Part shown: in pieces, positions 41,810-49,875 of the stretch
How the letters are laid out: every line of letters begins with the position of its first letter
Numbering within the stretch: the stretch's first letter is position 1
NCBI GenBank assembly: GCA_019634715.1
Contig: JAHCAU010000019.1
Span: forward strand, 1-64,000
Origin: Lysobacter sp.
Lineage (GTDB): Bacteria > Pseudomonadota > Gammaproteobacteria > Xanthomonadales > Xanthomonadaceae
Length of the DNA stretch: 64,000 nt
Reading direction: 5' to 3'
Notes under the pieces: model-generated
What the model was told of the DNA's origin: nothing
What the model saw: the letters and a program-made list of their open reading frames with translations, nothing else
Database searches by the model: none
Position numbers and translations under genes: made by a program

Positions 41810-43294
41810 TGCCAGCCATTCGCCCGCGATCGTGGTCGCGACGATGCCGAACAGGTTCAGCCACAACCCGACGCGGATCATCTGCCGGATGTTCACCGCG
41901 CCGGTGCCGTAGGCGATGGCGTTGGGCGCGGTGCCGGCGGGCATCATGAAGGCCAGGCTGGCCGACATCGAGGCGGTGAACACCAGCACCAGCGGCGGCA
42001 GGCCGGTCGCGACGGACACCGCGCCGACCACCGGCAGGAACGCCGCCAGCGTGGCCACGTTCGACATGAATTCCGAGGCGAACACGGTCAGCGCCGCCAG
42101 CAGCAACAGCACCAGGATCGGCGGCAGCATGCGCATGCCCGACAGCGCATCGCCCAGCCAGCCGCTGACGCCGTGCGCTTCCATCGCCGCGGCCACGCTC
42201 AGGCCGCCGCCGAACAGCAGGGCCACGCCCCAGGGAATGCGTTCGGCGGTCTTCCAGTCCAGCAGCCGCCGCGTCGGCCGCGCGGCGTCGCCGGACGGGA
42301 TCGCGAACAGCACCAGCGCCCCGGCGATCGCGATCACCGTGTCGTTCAGACCCGACAGCGCATCGATCTTCTTCAGCAGCGGCGCGGTCATCCACGCCAG
42401 CGCGACCAGCGCGAACACCGCCAGCACGCGTCGCTCGGGCCTGGACATCGGGCCGAGCGCGCGCCGCCGCGCGTCGAGCAGGCGCGCGACCTCCGGACTG
42501 GCCTCGCGTCCGCGCAAGGGCCGCGACAGCAGCCACCAGCACGCCAGCAGCATGACCAGGGTCAGGGGCAGGGCGATGATCATCCACTGCGCGAAGCCGA
42601 GATCCAGGCCTTCCTTGCGCAGGTAGCCCATCGCGACCAGGTTGGTCGGCGACCCGACCGGCGTGCCGATGCCGCCGATCGAGGCGCCGTAGGCCACCAT
42701 CAGCACCAGCGCGGCGGTCAGCGGCGCCGCCTGTTCGCGGTCCTGGCCGCTGGAATGCGCGATCGCCTGGGCCACGCCCAGCGCCATCGGCACCAGCATC
42801 ATCGTGGTCGCGGTGTTCGAGATCCACATCGACAGCGCGCAGGCGGCGAGCGCGAAGCTGCCGACCAGGGCCACCGGGCGCGTGCCGACCGCCGCGATCA
42901 TCGCCAGCGCGATGCGTTCGTGCAGCCGCCAGTGCTCGATCGCCACCGCGATGATGAAGCCACCGATGAACAGGAACACGATCGGGTCGGCGTAGGCACC
43001 GGTGGCACCAGCCATCGGCACGATCCCGCACAGCGGCAGCCAGACCATCGGCAGCAGCGACGTGGCGGCGATCGGCACCGGTTCGGTCACCCACCAGACC
43101 ACCATCCACGCCAGCAGCGCCAGCGTCTGCCAGCCCGGCGTCGGCAGGCCCTCGGGGGCGTCGACCAGCAGCATCAGCAGGGCGAGCCCGGGGCCGAGCA
43201 GGGCGCCGATCCTCGCGCCGAGCGGGCCGATGCCGGTGGCTTCGGCGGGCACTTCGGCGCGGGCAGGGGGCGTGTTCGATGCGGCGTCGGTCAT
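41792..43294 (-). CDS. DASS (SLC13) family sodium/carboxylate transporter
   Basis: 500 aa, about 12 hydrophobic segments. DASS signatures: WVTEPVPIAATSLLPM near the N-terminus, the first hairpin motif MWISNTATTMMLVPMA (SNT motif), ASIGGIGTPVGSPTNLVA, then in the second repeat FASEFMSNVATLAAFLPV (SN motif) and AFMMPAGTAPNAIAYG. Sodium-coupled uptake of C4 dicarboxylates or related acids is typical; phosphate or sulfate transport in some relatives is possible and would suit the phoX-like neighbour. Start ATG 43294. The tandem repeat reaches its stop codon. Confidence 0.9.
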   Translation of the reverse strand: MTDAASNTPPARAEVPAEATGIGPLGARIGALLGPGLALLMLLVDAPEGLPTPGWQTLALLAWMVVWWVTEPVPIAATSLLPMVWLPLCGIVPMAGATGAYADPIVFLFIGGFIIAVAIEHWRLHERIALAMIAAVGTRPVALVGSFALAACALSMWISNTATTMMLVPMALGVAQAIAHSSGQDREQAAPLTAALVLMVAYGASIGGIGTPVGSPTNLVAMGYLRKEGLDLGFAQWMIIALPLTLVMLLACWWLLSRPLRGREASPEVARLLDARRRALGPMSRPERRVLAVFALVALAWMTAPLLKKIDALSGLNDTVIAIAGALVLFAIPSGDAARPTRRLLDWKTAERIPWGVALLFGGGLSVAAAMEAHGVSGWLGDALSGMRMLPPILVLLLLAALTVFASEFMSNVATLAAFLPVVGAVSVATGLPPLVLVFTASMSASLAFMMPAGTAPNAIAYGTGAVNIRQMIRVGLWLNLFGIVATTIAGEWLAPVVLG

Positions 43295-43371
43295 GGCGGA
43301 GCGGCGTCCCTGTGCGGCGGTCCGCGCATGGTACAGGCGCGATGGCGGCGGCCGGCCGCTACCATGCACGC

Positions 43372-43842
43372 ATGAAAGCCCGCCTCATCGCCGTCGGCGA
43401 ACGCGCCCCGTCCTGGGTCGCCGAAGGATTCGCCGAATACCGCAAGCGCCTGTCGCACTGGCTGCCGCTGGACCTGGTTGAGATCGAGCCCGGCCTGCGC
43501 GGCAAGGGCCGCGATGCCGTCCGCGCCACCGCCGACGAGGGCGCGCGGGTGCTCGCGGCGCTGCCGAAGTCCGCGCACGTGGTCGCCCTCGACGGCCGAG
43601 GCCGCATGCACAGTTCCGAACAGCTGGCGCAGCGGCTGGAGCACTGGCGCAACGGCGGCCGCGACCTGGCGTTCCTGATGGGCGGCCCGGAAGGGCATGC
43701 GCCCGAGGTCATCGCCCGCGCCGACGAGCACTGGTCGCTCGGCCCGCTGACCCTGCCGCACATGCTGGTCCGCCTGGTGCTGGCGGAGCAGCTGTACCGG
43801 GCCGCCGCCCTGCTGGCGAACCATCCCTACCATCGCGCCTGA
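43372..43842 (+). CDS. rlmH: 23S rRNA pseudouridine(1915)-N3-methyltransferase RlmH
   Basis: 156 aa SPOUT methyltransferase acting on helix 69 of assembled ribosomes. Knot region FLMGGPEGHAPEVIARAD and the C-terminal LTLPHMLVRLVLAEQLYRAAALLANHPYHRA are diagnostic and complete. It normally follows rsfS; here a ybjQ-like gene and two minus-strand genes (phoX-like, DASS) intervene. It is divergent from the transporter gene with a 77-bp gap. Confidence 0.96.
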   Translation: MKARLIAVGERAPSWVAEGFAEYRKRLSHWLPLDLVEIEPGLRGKGRDAVRATADEGARVLAALPKSAHVVALDGRGRMHSSEQLAQRLEHWRNGGRDLAFLMGGPEGHAPEVIARADEHWSLGPLTLPHMLVRLVLAEQLYRAAALLANHPYHRA

Positions 43843-44102
43843 GGTCTCGCCCGGTCGTCGCGGTTGTCGTCCCGGCTCGAAAACGTGATGATCGTCGCGC
43901 GTGTCCCGTGTTCCATCTCGCGCGGATGGCGCCAATCATCGATTGCGCCGGATCATGGCGACGAGGGTCACGGTTTTCCTCGCCATTCGCTGGCTTCATG
44001 CGCCCGTTGCTGCACTGCCGCAGCCGTGTCCGGATCGCCCCCGCGGCCCTGAGACGTCCCGTTCCGAACGAGATCCGGCGCGCCACCTGCGCGACCCGGG
44101 CC

Positions 44103-44112
44103 AGAGGTGATC
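44103..44112 (+). promoter_or_regulatory. Very strong Shine-Dalgarno deciding start of 44119 gene
   Basis: AGAGGTGATC matches the anti-SD of 16S rRNA over eight bases (AGGTGATC). It is 6 nt before ATG 44119, so the GTG at 44107, which lies inside the SD, is not the start. Confidence 0.7.
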
Positions 44113-44118
44113 CCCCCC

Positions 44119-46167
44119 ATGCCCATGTCTTCGACTCACTTGCGTGTTCTTGTCCGCGGTTTGATGCGGCCCGCCCTGATCGGCCTCATCGCCGGCACGG
44201 CAACGCTCAGCGCCTGCACCGCCGATTCGTCCGACCTGCCAGCGCCCGTTGCGGCTCAGGCCGCGAAGTCGTCGCCGGTCGAATCGACCGAGCCGGTGCA
44301 TCCGCGTCCGCAGCCCTGGGCTGGTCGCCCGGTCGCCGCCGCGCCGCCCAGCCCGCAGGCCGACCTGCAGGTGCTGGCCGCCGCGCTCGGCCCGCGCGTG
44401 ATCAAGCCGCTGATGCCGGCCGCGGAGTTGCACGGCGTGGTCGAGGTCCGCCTGCATCCGGTCGAGGGCGTGGCCGCCGGCAGCGAACAGCTCATCACCT
44501 TCGGCGTGCCGTTCCCGCGCGGCTCGATCACCCAGGCCGGGCTGTCGAAAGTGCGCGTGCTCGATGCGCGCGGCCAGGAGATCCCGGCCTACGTCGAACA
44601 GCTCACGCCGTGGCGCCACATCCACAACGCCGCGCTCGACAACACCTCGGTGCGCGTGGCGCGCATCCAGATCCGCCGCGCGCTCGGCGTGGTCCATCCG
44701 AACGCCGAGACCCTCCGCGTCGAATGGGGCTTCAGCGACCGCACCCAGTCGCGTCCGTCGCTGGAGAACCCGCGCAACGGCTGGCAGCCGGTGACCACGG
44801 GCAGCTTCATCGCCGGCGACGGCGTGTCCGAGCCACGCGTCTACGCGGTGCTGCCGTCGTCGGTGCTGAGCAAGGGTCTGCTGCGCCTCGGTCCGATGCG
44901 CCCGTTCCACCAGGACATCGCCGCCACCCGAGACGATCCCGCGGTGATGGACGCGACCGAGCACTATCCCGAGTACCGCGAGCAGATGTTCGCGTCGAAG
45001 AATTTCTTCTACGCCCACATCAACGAGGACGACCCGCGCGTCACCGCCGCCAACCAGACGCCGTACAAGGCCGCCGAAGGCGAACCCTGGCTGTACGACC
45101 GCGTGTCGGCGTTCTACGGCCTGTATTTCCGCAGCGGCTCGTTCAAGGCGCTGCGCGAATCGGTACGCGCCGGCGAGTACTACCGCGTCAATCTCCATCC
45201 CGAGGGCACCACGCCGAACAGCGCGGTCGGCACCTTCCGCCTCAAGAACCCCAATCCCTCCGGCTACATCGGCGCGAACGGCGCGATGTACAGCTATTCC
45301 GAAGGCCTCGCGTATTCGCACTGGATCACCGGCGACGACCTCGCGAAGGACGGCGCGCGGCTCGCCGCAAAGGCGCAGCAGGACGCCAACGACGAACCCG
45401 ACCGCTGGTCCACCGGCAGCAGCTACACCGAGCGCCACGTCGGCATCAAGCTGTCGGGCCTGGTCGTGGGCTACGAACTGTTCGGCGACGTGCCGTACAA
45501 GGCCGGCGCGACGCAGACCTACCGCGAGCGCGTCGTCACGCTCACCACCAACCTGATCTGGCACCAGAACGGCGCCGGTGGCGCGCTGCCGGCGAACCGC
45601 GTCGACGGCGGCCTGTGGAAGTACGGCAGCCAGGAAGGCAACGGCCCGAGCGGCAGTCTGCTGGTGAGCTTCTGGCAGACCCCGTTCGTGATCGATCCGA
45701 TGGTGCGCGCCTACGTGCTCACCGACAGCGTCGAGATCGCGCACTTCATCCGCCGCACCGGCAACGCGCTGAAGTACGGCGCCAAGTCGTATTCGCCATC
45801 GCAGCGCACGGTGTACACGAACGTTCCGGAGAACCTGCGCCTGGTCGATTACGTCACCCTCGTCGACGGTGCGACCTATGCTGCCGACGGCGCCGGGCCG
45901 GAGCACACGCTGTCGGTCGGCGGTGCGATGGCCTGGGCGTACTACTTCAGCCGCCTCACCGGACAGCCCGACGCGACCCTGGCCGATGCCGCGAACGAGC
46001 TGTACCGCACCTACGACTACGAGACCAACGAATGGACGCGCCCGTCCGGCCCGGCCAGCGGCCTCAGCGCGTACCGCAACTCGCCGTGGCGCCGCTACAA
46101 CTGGACCTACAAGACCAGCGGCAGCCTGTCGTGGTGCCTGTCGGACGTGCGCTGGATCACCGACTGA
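44119..46167 (+). CDS. Large orphan lipoprotein, RIFT-barrel-like N-terminal domain
   Basis: 682 aa. Lipobox LSAC with Cys33. After a Pro/Ala linker, residues about 90-230 (GVVEVRLHPVEGV, ITFGVPFPRGSITQAGLSKV, DNTSVRVARIQIRR) resemble the RIFT-barrel domain of PcRGLX/YetA-like rhamnogalacturonate lyases. The rest (YEYREQMFASKNFFYAHI, GYELFGDVPYKAGA, VRAYVLTDSVEIAHFIRRTG, YYFSRLTGQPDATLADAANE) looks like an alpha/alpha barrel, as in polysaccharide lyases or glycosidases. A surface or periplasmic carbohydrate enzyme is inferred; catalytic residues cannot be named. It stands alone, convergent with the reductase gene, with an exceptionally strong ribosome site. Confidence 0.6.
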   Translation: MPMSSTHLRVLVRGLMRPALIGLIAGTATLSACTADSSDLPAPVAAQAAKSSPVESTEPVHPRPQPWAGRPVAAAPPSPQADLQVLAAALGPRVIKPLMPAAELHGVVEVRLHPVEGVAAGSEQLITFGVPFPRGSITQAGLSKVRVLDARGQEIPAYVEQLTPWRHIHNAALDNTSVRVARIQIRRALGVVHPNAETLRVEWGFSDRTQSRPSLENPRNGWQPVTTGSFIAGDGVSEPRVYAVLPSSVLSKGLLRLGPMRPFHQDIAATRDDPAVMDATEHYPEYREQMFASKNFFYAHINEDDPRVTAANQTPYKAAEGEPWLYDRVSAFYGLYFRSGSFKALRESVRAGEYYRVNLHPEGTTPNSAVGTFRLKNPNPSGYIGANGAMYSYSEGLAYSHWITGDDLAKDGARLAAKAQQDANDEPDRWSTGSSYTERHVGIKLSGLVVGYELFGDVPYKAGATQTYRERVVTLTTNLIWHQNGAGGALPANRVDGGLWKYGSQEGNGPSGSLLVSFWQTPFVIDPMVRAYVLTDSVEIAHFIRRTGNALKYGAKSYSPSQRTVYTNVPENLRLVDYVTLVDGATYAADGAGPEHTLSVGGAMAWAYYFSRLTGQPDATLADAANELYRTYDYETNEWTRPSGPASGLSAYRNSPWRRYNWTYKTSGSLSWCLSDVRWITD

Positions 46168-46213
46168 CGCGGTGAGCGAAACACGCGTCGACCCATCGAC
46201 GGACGGCCGGCGT

Positions 46214-46231
46214 CGCGCCCGTCAGGGCGCG
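46214..46231. terminator. Hairpin across the convergent gap at 46.2 kb
   Basis: CGCGCCC-GTCA-GGGCGCG, 7 bp, straddles the stop of the minus-strand reductase gene in the 54-bp convergent gap. It could end plus-strand transcripts but lacks a T tract. Confidence 0.35.
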
Positions 46232-47295
46232 GCGTATCGCGGGTAGTCCGTATAGCCCTTCGCGTCCCAGGTATAGAAGGTGGCCTGGTCGGGTTCCGCG
46301 AGCGGCGCGCCATCGCGGATGCGTTCGGGCAGGTCGGGATTGGCGATGAAGGGCTTGCCGAAGGCGACCGCGTCGAGCTTGCCCGCGGCGATCGCCGCCT
46401 CGGCTTCTGCCGCGTCGTAGCCCATGTTGCCGATCAGCACGCCGTCGAAGCGCTCGCGCGCCGGCGTCATCACATCGCCGCTCTGCTGGCCTAGGAAGTC
46501 GCCGCGCATGACGTGCCAGTAGGCCAGGTCGAAGTCGTTGAGGCGCTTGCCGAGCCAGCGCACCAGGCCCACCGGGTCGCTGTCGCGCATGTCGTTGTAG
46601 CTGTTGAGCGGCGACACGCGCAGGCCCACGCGATGGCTGCCCCACACGCCGCACACGGTCTCCAGCACCTCCAGCAGCAGGCGCGCGCGATTCGCGATGT
46701 CGCCGCCGTAGGGGCCGCTGCGGCGGTTGCTGCCGTCGCGCAGGAATTCGTCGAGCAGGTAGCCGTTCGCGCCGTGCACTTCCACGCCGTCGAAACCCGC
46801 CGCCTTCGCGTTGCGCGCGGCGTGGGCGAAGCCTTCGACGATGCCGGGCAGCTCCGCATCGTCGAGCGCGCGCGGCACCACGTAATCGACCTTGCCCTTC
46901 GGCGTGTACACCTGGTCGTTCTCGATGCGCAGCGCGCTCGGCGCGACGGGTTGCGCACCGTCGTTGAGGTCGGGATGACAGGCGCGCCCGCCATGCCAGA
47001 GCTGCAGCACGATGCGGCCGCCGGCCGCGTGCACGGCGCCGGTCGCGCGCTTCCAGCCGGCGACCTGCGCCTCGCTGTGGATGCCAGGCTCGCGCCAGAA
47101 CGAAGACTGGTTGGGCATGGCCATCGTCGCCTCGGCGATGATCAGGCCCGCGCTCGCCCGCTGGGCGTAGTACTCGGCGATCAGGGCGCCGGGAACATGG
47201 TCGTCTTCTGCCCGGCAGCGGGTGAGCGGCGCCATGAGGATGCGGTTCGGCAGGAGCAGGTCGCCTGCCTGGAGCGGCGTGAACAAGGACGTCAT
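46222..47295 (-). CDS. Old yellow enzyme (NemA-like alkene reductase)
   Basis: 357 aa FMN enzyme reducing activated C=C bonds or nitro compounds with NAD(P)H. Barrel motifs: PLTRCRA, LQLWHGGRACHPDLN, FDGVEVHGANGYLLDEFL (His/Asn substrate pair and catalytic Tyr), DGSNRRSGPYGG, and the FMN-phosphate end VLIGNMGY...AVAFGKPFIANPDL. The usual GRISHP is GRACHP here. A 15-bp palindrome (ATGCC-N5-GGCAT) lies 56 bp upstream, possibly an operator. No adjacent regulator is found. Confidence 0.92.
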   Translation of the reverse strand: MTSLFTPLQAGDLLLPNRILMAPLTRCRAEDDHVPGALIAEYYAQRASAGLIIAEATMAMPNQSSFWREPGIHSEAQVAGWKRATGAVHAAGGRIVLQLWHGGRACHPDLNDGAQPVAPSALRIENDQVYTPKGKVDYVVPRALDDAELPGIVEGFAHAARNAKAAGFDGVEVHGANGYLLDEFLRDGSNRRSGPYGGDIANRARLLLEVLETVCGVWGSHRVGLRVSPLNSYNDMRDSDPVGLVRWLGKRLNDFDLAYWHVMRGDFLGQQSGDVMTPARERFDGVLIGNMGYDAAEAEAAIAAGKLDAVAFGKPFIANPDLPERIRDGAPLAEPDQATFYTWDAKGYTDYPRYAAP

Positions 47296-47350
47296 CGGGA
47301 TGTTCCGTGGGGGAAGATTCCGAGTGTCTCAGGCAACGATTCACGCAGCC

Positions 47351-47365
47351 ATGCCTGATTGGCAT
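47351..47365. promoter_or_regulatory. Palindrome upstream of old yellow enzyme gene
   Basis: ATGCCTGATTGGCAT: 5-bp arms around a 5-nt centre, 56 bp before the ATG. A regulator site is possible; no partner is identified. Confidence 0.25.
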
Positions 47366-47399
47366 CGTTCATGGAACGGACCTCTGCACCGCGTCGGAC

Positions 47400-47431
47400 A
47401 AAAAAATGCCGCCGGTCTCGCGACCGGCGGC
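47400..47431 (-). terminator. Terminator of tonB-like gene
   Basis: Minus strand: 10-bp stem GCCGCCGGTC / GACCGGCGGC, 4-nt loop, then seven T. It lies 97 nt past the TonB-like stop. A 13-bp direct repeat (GCAGGTCACACAC at 47469 and 47482) sits between the two. Confidence 0.88.
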
Positions 47432-47527
47432 GAACGCGTCGAGGGGACTCACACTTCGTCACGCACGCGCAGGTCACACACGCAGGTCACACACAGGAGC
47501 GGGGATCGCGGCCGTCGCGGAAGGACG

Positions 47528-48220
47528 TCAACCGCGGGTCAGGGTGAAACTCACCGGGACGATGCCGTAGACCTGGATCGCCTGGCCGTCCCGGATCGCC
47601 GGCTTGAACTTCCACTTGCGCAGCACCTGGCGCCGTGCCGCATCGTCGAGCTTGCGGTGGCCGCTGCTGCGTTCGATCTCCACCGACAGCGGCGAGCCGT
47701 CCACGTCCACCAGCACCCGCAGCGTCACCGTGCCTTCCAGCGCCCGCGCCAGCGCCTCGGGCGGATAGGACGGCGCCGGTGCCGATGCATATTGCAGCTG
47801 GGTGCTGATCTGCGGGCCGACGTGAGGCGGGCCAACGGGGCCGATGTCGGGCAGCGGATCAGCCGGCGGTACGTATTCGGTACCGCCATCGACCACGGGT
47901 GCTTCTGTCTGCGCGATCGTCTGCGTCTGCGGTGGGATGCGGATCGGTTGAGTGGTCTGCGTCGGGCGGGGTTTCGCAGGTTCCACGGGAACCGGATCGG
48001 GCAGTGGAGGCTTGGGCTTCGCTGGTTCGATGTAGATCAATCGCGTGGGCGTCTCGATCACCTCCGCCAGCATCGGCGCCGACACCGGCACCAGCAGCAA
48101 CATCAGCGCGGTCGCGTTGAGGGTGATCGCACCGGCGATGCCCAGCACGCGCGCGGGCTGGATGCGGGCGATGGCGTCGTGCAGTCCATGCGCAGTCGAG
48201 TGGCGTTGGGTCAGGACCAT
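47528..48220 (-). CDS. TonB-like energy transducer
   Basis: 230 aa. One N-terminal membrane anchor (about 25-44, VLGIAGAITLNATALMLLLV), a Pro-rich spacer with PxP/KP repeats (KPKPPLPDPVPVEPAKP), and a C-terminal TonB domain (150-230): APAPSYPPEALARALEGTVTLRVLVD...VLRKWKFKPAIRDG. It would transmit proton-motive force to a TonB-dependent receptor. ExbB/ExbD genes are not nearby, and Xanthomonadaceae carry many such paralogues. GGAGGTG, 5 nt before ATG 48220, sets the start. Confidence 0.88.
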   Translation of the reverse strand: MVLTQRHSTAHGLHDAIARIQPARVLGIAGAITLNATALMLLLVPVSAPMLAEVIETPTRLIYIEPAKPKPPLPDPVPVEPAKPRPTQTTQPIRIPPQTQTIAQTEAPVVDGGTEYVPPADPLPDIGPVGPPHVGPQISTQLQYASAPAPSYPPEALARALEGTVTLRVLVDVDGSPLSVEIERSSGHRKLDDAARRQVLRKWKFKPAIRDGQAIQVYGIVPVSFTLTRG

Positions 48221-48348
48221 GGGGCACCTCCGTCGGTTGGGACAGCGATGCAAACGTGGTCCCGCGATGCGCGGGGTTGGCTTCGGTGAAAAATTTTCCT
48301 TGCCGATCGATGTCCGCTTCACGCCTCGAATGACGATGCCCCGAACGA

Positions 48349-48374
48349 CGACACCCGCCTTTCGGCGGGTGTCG
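48349..48374. terminator. Terminator after SIMPL gene
   Basis: 11-bp perfect stem CGACACCCGCC / GGCGGGTGTCG with loop TTTC, 24 nt past the stop of the minus-strand SIMPL gene and upstream of the TonB-like gene. Confidence 0.75.
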
Positions 48375-48398
48375 TGGGTGCTGCATGGCGTTGGCGGC

Positions 48399-49157
48399 TT
48401 ACTTGCCGAGTTCGAACACCACGTTGACCGTGGCCGAGAGCGAGGTCTCGCCCGGCGACACCGGGCTGTCCATCGCTTCGCCCATCGCCATCTTCATCAT
48501 CGGCATCGGACGCGGCGGCTGGAAGTCGGCGCCATCGCTGATGCTGATGATGCGGCGCACGCGCAGGCCGAGCGTCCTGGCGTACATGTCGGCGCGGTCC
48601 TGCGCCTTCTTCAGCGCGTTGCGGCGGGCCTCGTCGTAGGCCGACTCGGGCTGGTCGATCTCGAAGTTCGGGCCGTTGACCTGGTTGGCGCCGCTGGCGA
48701 CCAGCGCGTCGAGCACCTTGCCGAGCTTGCCGATGTCGCGGACCTTGAGGTTCACGGTGTTGCTGGCCTGGTAGCCGGTGATGGTCGGCGGCTGGTTCTC
48801 TGCATAGCGGTACTGCGGCTGGATGCTGATGCCGCTGGTCTGGATGTCGCGTTCGGCGATCCCGGCGGCTTTCACCGCGGCCATGACCTTGTTCATCTGC
48901 TCGGCGTTCGCGCGCAGCGCGGAGTTGGCGTCGGCGGACTGGGTGACGACGCCGGTGGAGAGGGTGGCGATGTCCGGCACGCGGCTGGCGGTGGCGTCGG
49001 CGCTGACCGAGAGCAGGGTGCCGTCGGTGGTGACGCTGGGGGTCTGTGCGGAGGCGGTCATGGCGGGGCCCGTGGCGAGAAGTCCGGTGAAGGCGGCGGC
49101 AAGCGCGAAGGCGAATGCGCGGGGAAGGGCGCGGGGGAAGGCGGGACGACGAACCAT
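48399..49157 (-). CDS. SIMPL domain exported protein
   Basis: 252 aa. Signal peptide to about residue 37 (MTASAQ). SIMPL (DUF541) features: LLSVSADATASRVPDIATLSTGV, the ISIQPQYRY...PTITGYQASNTV block, ARRNALKKAQDRADMYA and the final LSATVNVVFEL. Relatives such as E. coli YggE lessen oxidative stress by an unknown mechanism; BP26 forms periplasmic channels-like rings. AAGGAG precedes ATG 49157. Divergent from maf with a 106-bp gap. Confidence 0.9.
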   Translation of the reverse strand: MVRRPAFPRALPRAFAFALAAAFTGLLATGPAMTASAQTPSVTTDGTLLSVSADATASRVPDIATLSTGVVTQSADANSALRANAEQMNKVMAAVKAAGIAERDIQTSGISIQPQYRYAENQPPTITGYQASNTVNLKVRDIGKLGKVLDALVASGANQVNGPNFEIDQPESAYDEARRNALKKAQDRADMYARTLGLRVRRIISISDGADFQPPRPMPMMKMAMGEAMDSPVSPGETSLSATVNVVFELGK

Positions 49158-49263
49158 CGTGATCTCCTTGTGGGTGGGCCGGCGGGTGAACGTCCTGTGA
49201 GCCTGGTCGGGGTTCCTTGCCGACGGCTGCGGGCTGCGGCGCTGCGCAGGGTATCCTACCCCG

Positions 49264-49875
49264 ATGCTGCATCTGGCCTCGAAATCACCCCGCCGTCGCG
49301 AACTGTTAAGGATGCTCGGACTCGACTTCGGCATCCTCGACCTCGACATTCCCGAACACCCCGCCTCCGGCGAACCGCCGGAGGACTACGTGCGCCGCGT
49401 CGCGCGCGAGAAGGCCGGCGCCGGCCTGCTGAAGGTCGTGGGTCAGCCCGGCGCGGTGGTCCTGGGGGCGGACACCGAGGTGATCCTCGACGAGCGCATC
49501 TACGGCAAGCCGGCCGATGCCGCCGATGCCGCGAACATGCTGCGCAGCCTGTCGGGGCGTACGCACCGGGTGGTGTCCGCGCTGTCGTTGGTGTCGGCGG
49601 GGCGCGAACTGCACGCGGTGTCCGAATCCGAGGTGACCTTCGCCACGCTGTCCAATGCCGATATCGCCGCCTACCTCGCCACCGGCGAATGGGACGGCAA
49701 GGCCGGCGCCTATGCCATCCAGGGCATAGCCCAGGCTTTCATCACGCATCTGTCCGGCAGTCATTCCGGGGTGATGGGGCTGCCGCTGTGCGAGACCGCG
49801 CGGCTGCTGCGCGAATTCGGGCTGGTTTTCGGGTGTTTTCCCGCGGCCGCGACGCAGGCGGAGGCCGTGCGATGA
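49264..49875 (+). CDS. maf: Maf-type dTTP/UTP pyrophosphatase
   Basis: 203 aa nucleotide pyrophosphatase that sanitises pools of dTTP/UTP and modified forms. Maf motifs LASKSPRRRELL, ADTEVILDERIYGKP, GRTHRVVSALSLV and GKAGAYAIQGIAQAFI are intact; the SxxR region and Gln/Ala pattern favour the YhdE (dTTP/UTP) branch. Its stop overlaps the rng ATG (ATGA), giving maf-rng-yhdP-tldD as in E. coli. Confidence 0.92.
   Translation: MLHLASKSPRRRELLRMLGLDFGILDLDIPEHPASGEPPEDYVRRVAREKAGAGLLKVVGQPGAVVLGADTEVILDERIYGKPADAADAANMLRSLSGRTHRVVSALSLVSAGRELHAVSESEVTFATLSNADIAAYLATGEWDGKAGAYAIQGIAQAFITHLSGSHSGVMGLPLCETARLLREFGLVFGCFPAAATQAEAVR

Noticed and set aside
41721..43109. A minus-strand frame ending in pentapeptide-like repeats (NLAGLNLAGL)
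   Set aside because: It is a shadow of the DASS transporter in another frame; the apparent pentapeptides come from the 15-bp tandem repeat.
44107..44109. GTG 44107 as start of the orphan lipoprotein
   Set aside because: The GTG is part of the Shine-Dalgarno itself; ATG 44119 has correct spacing and gives a proper lipoprotein signal.
43843..44118. A gene or structured RNA in the 276-bp gap after rlmH
   Set aside because: No open frame with a ribosome site and no strong hairpin was seen; it is probably the leader and promoter of the orphan lipoprotein gene.
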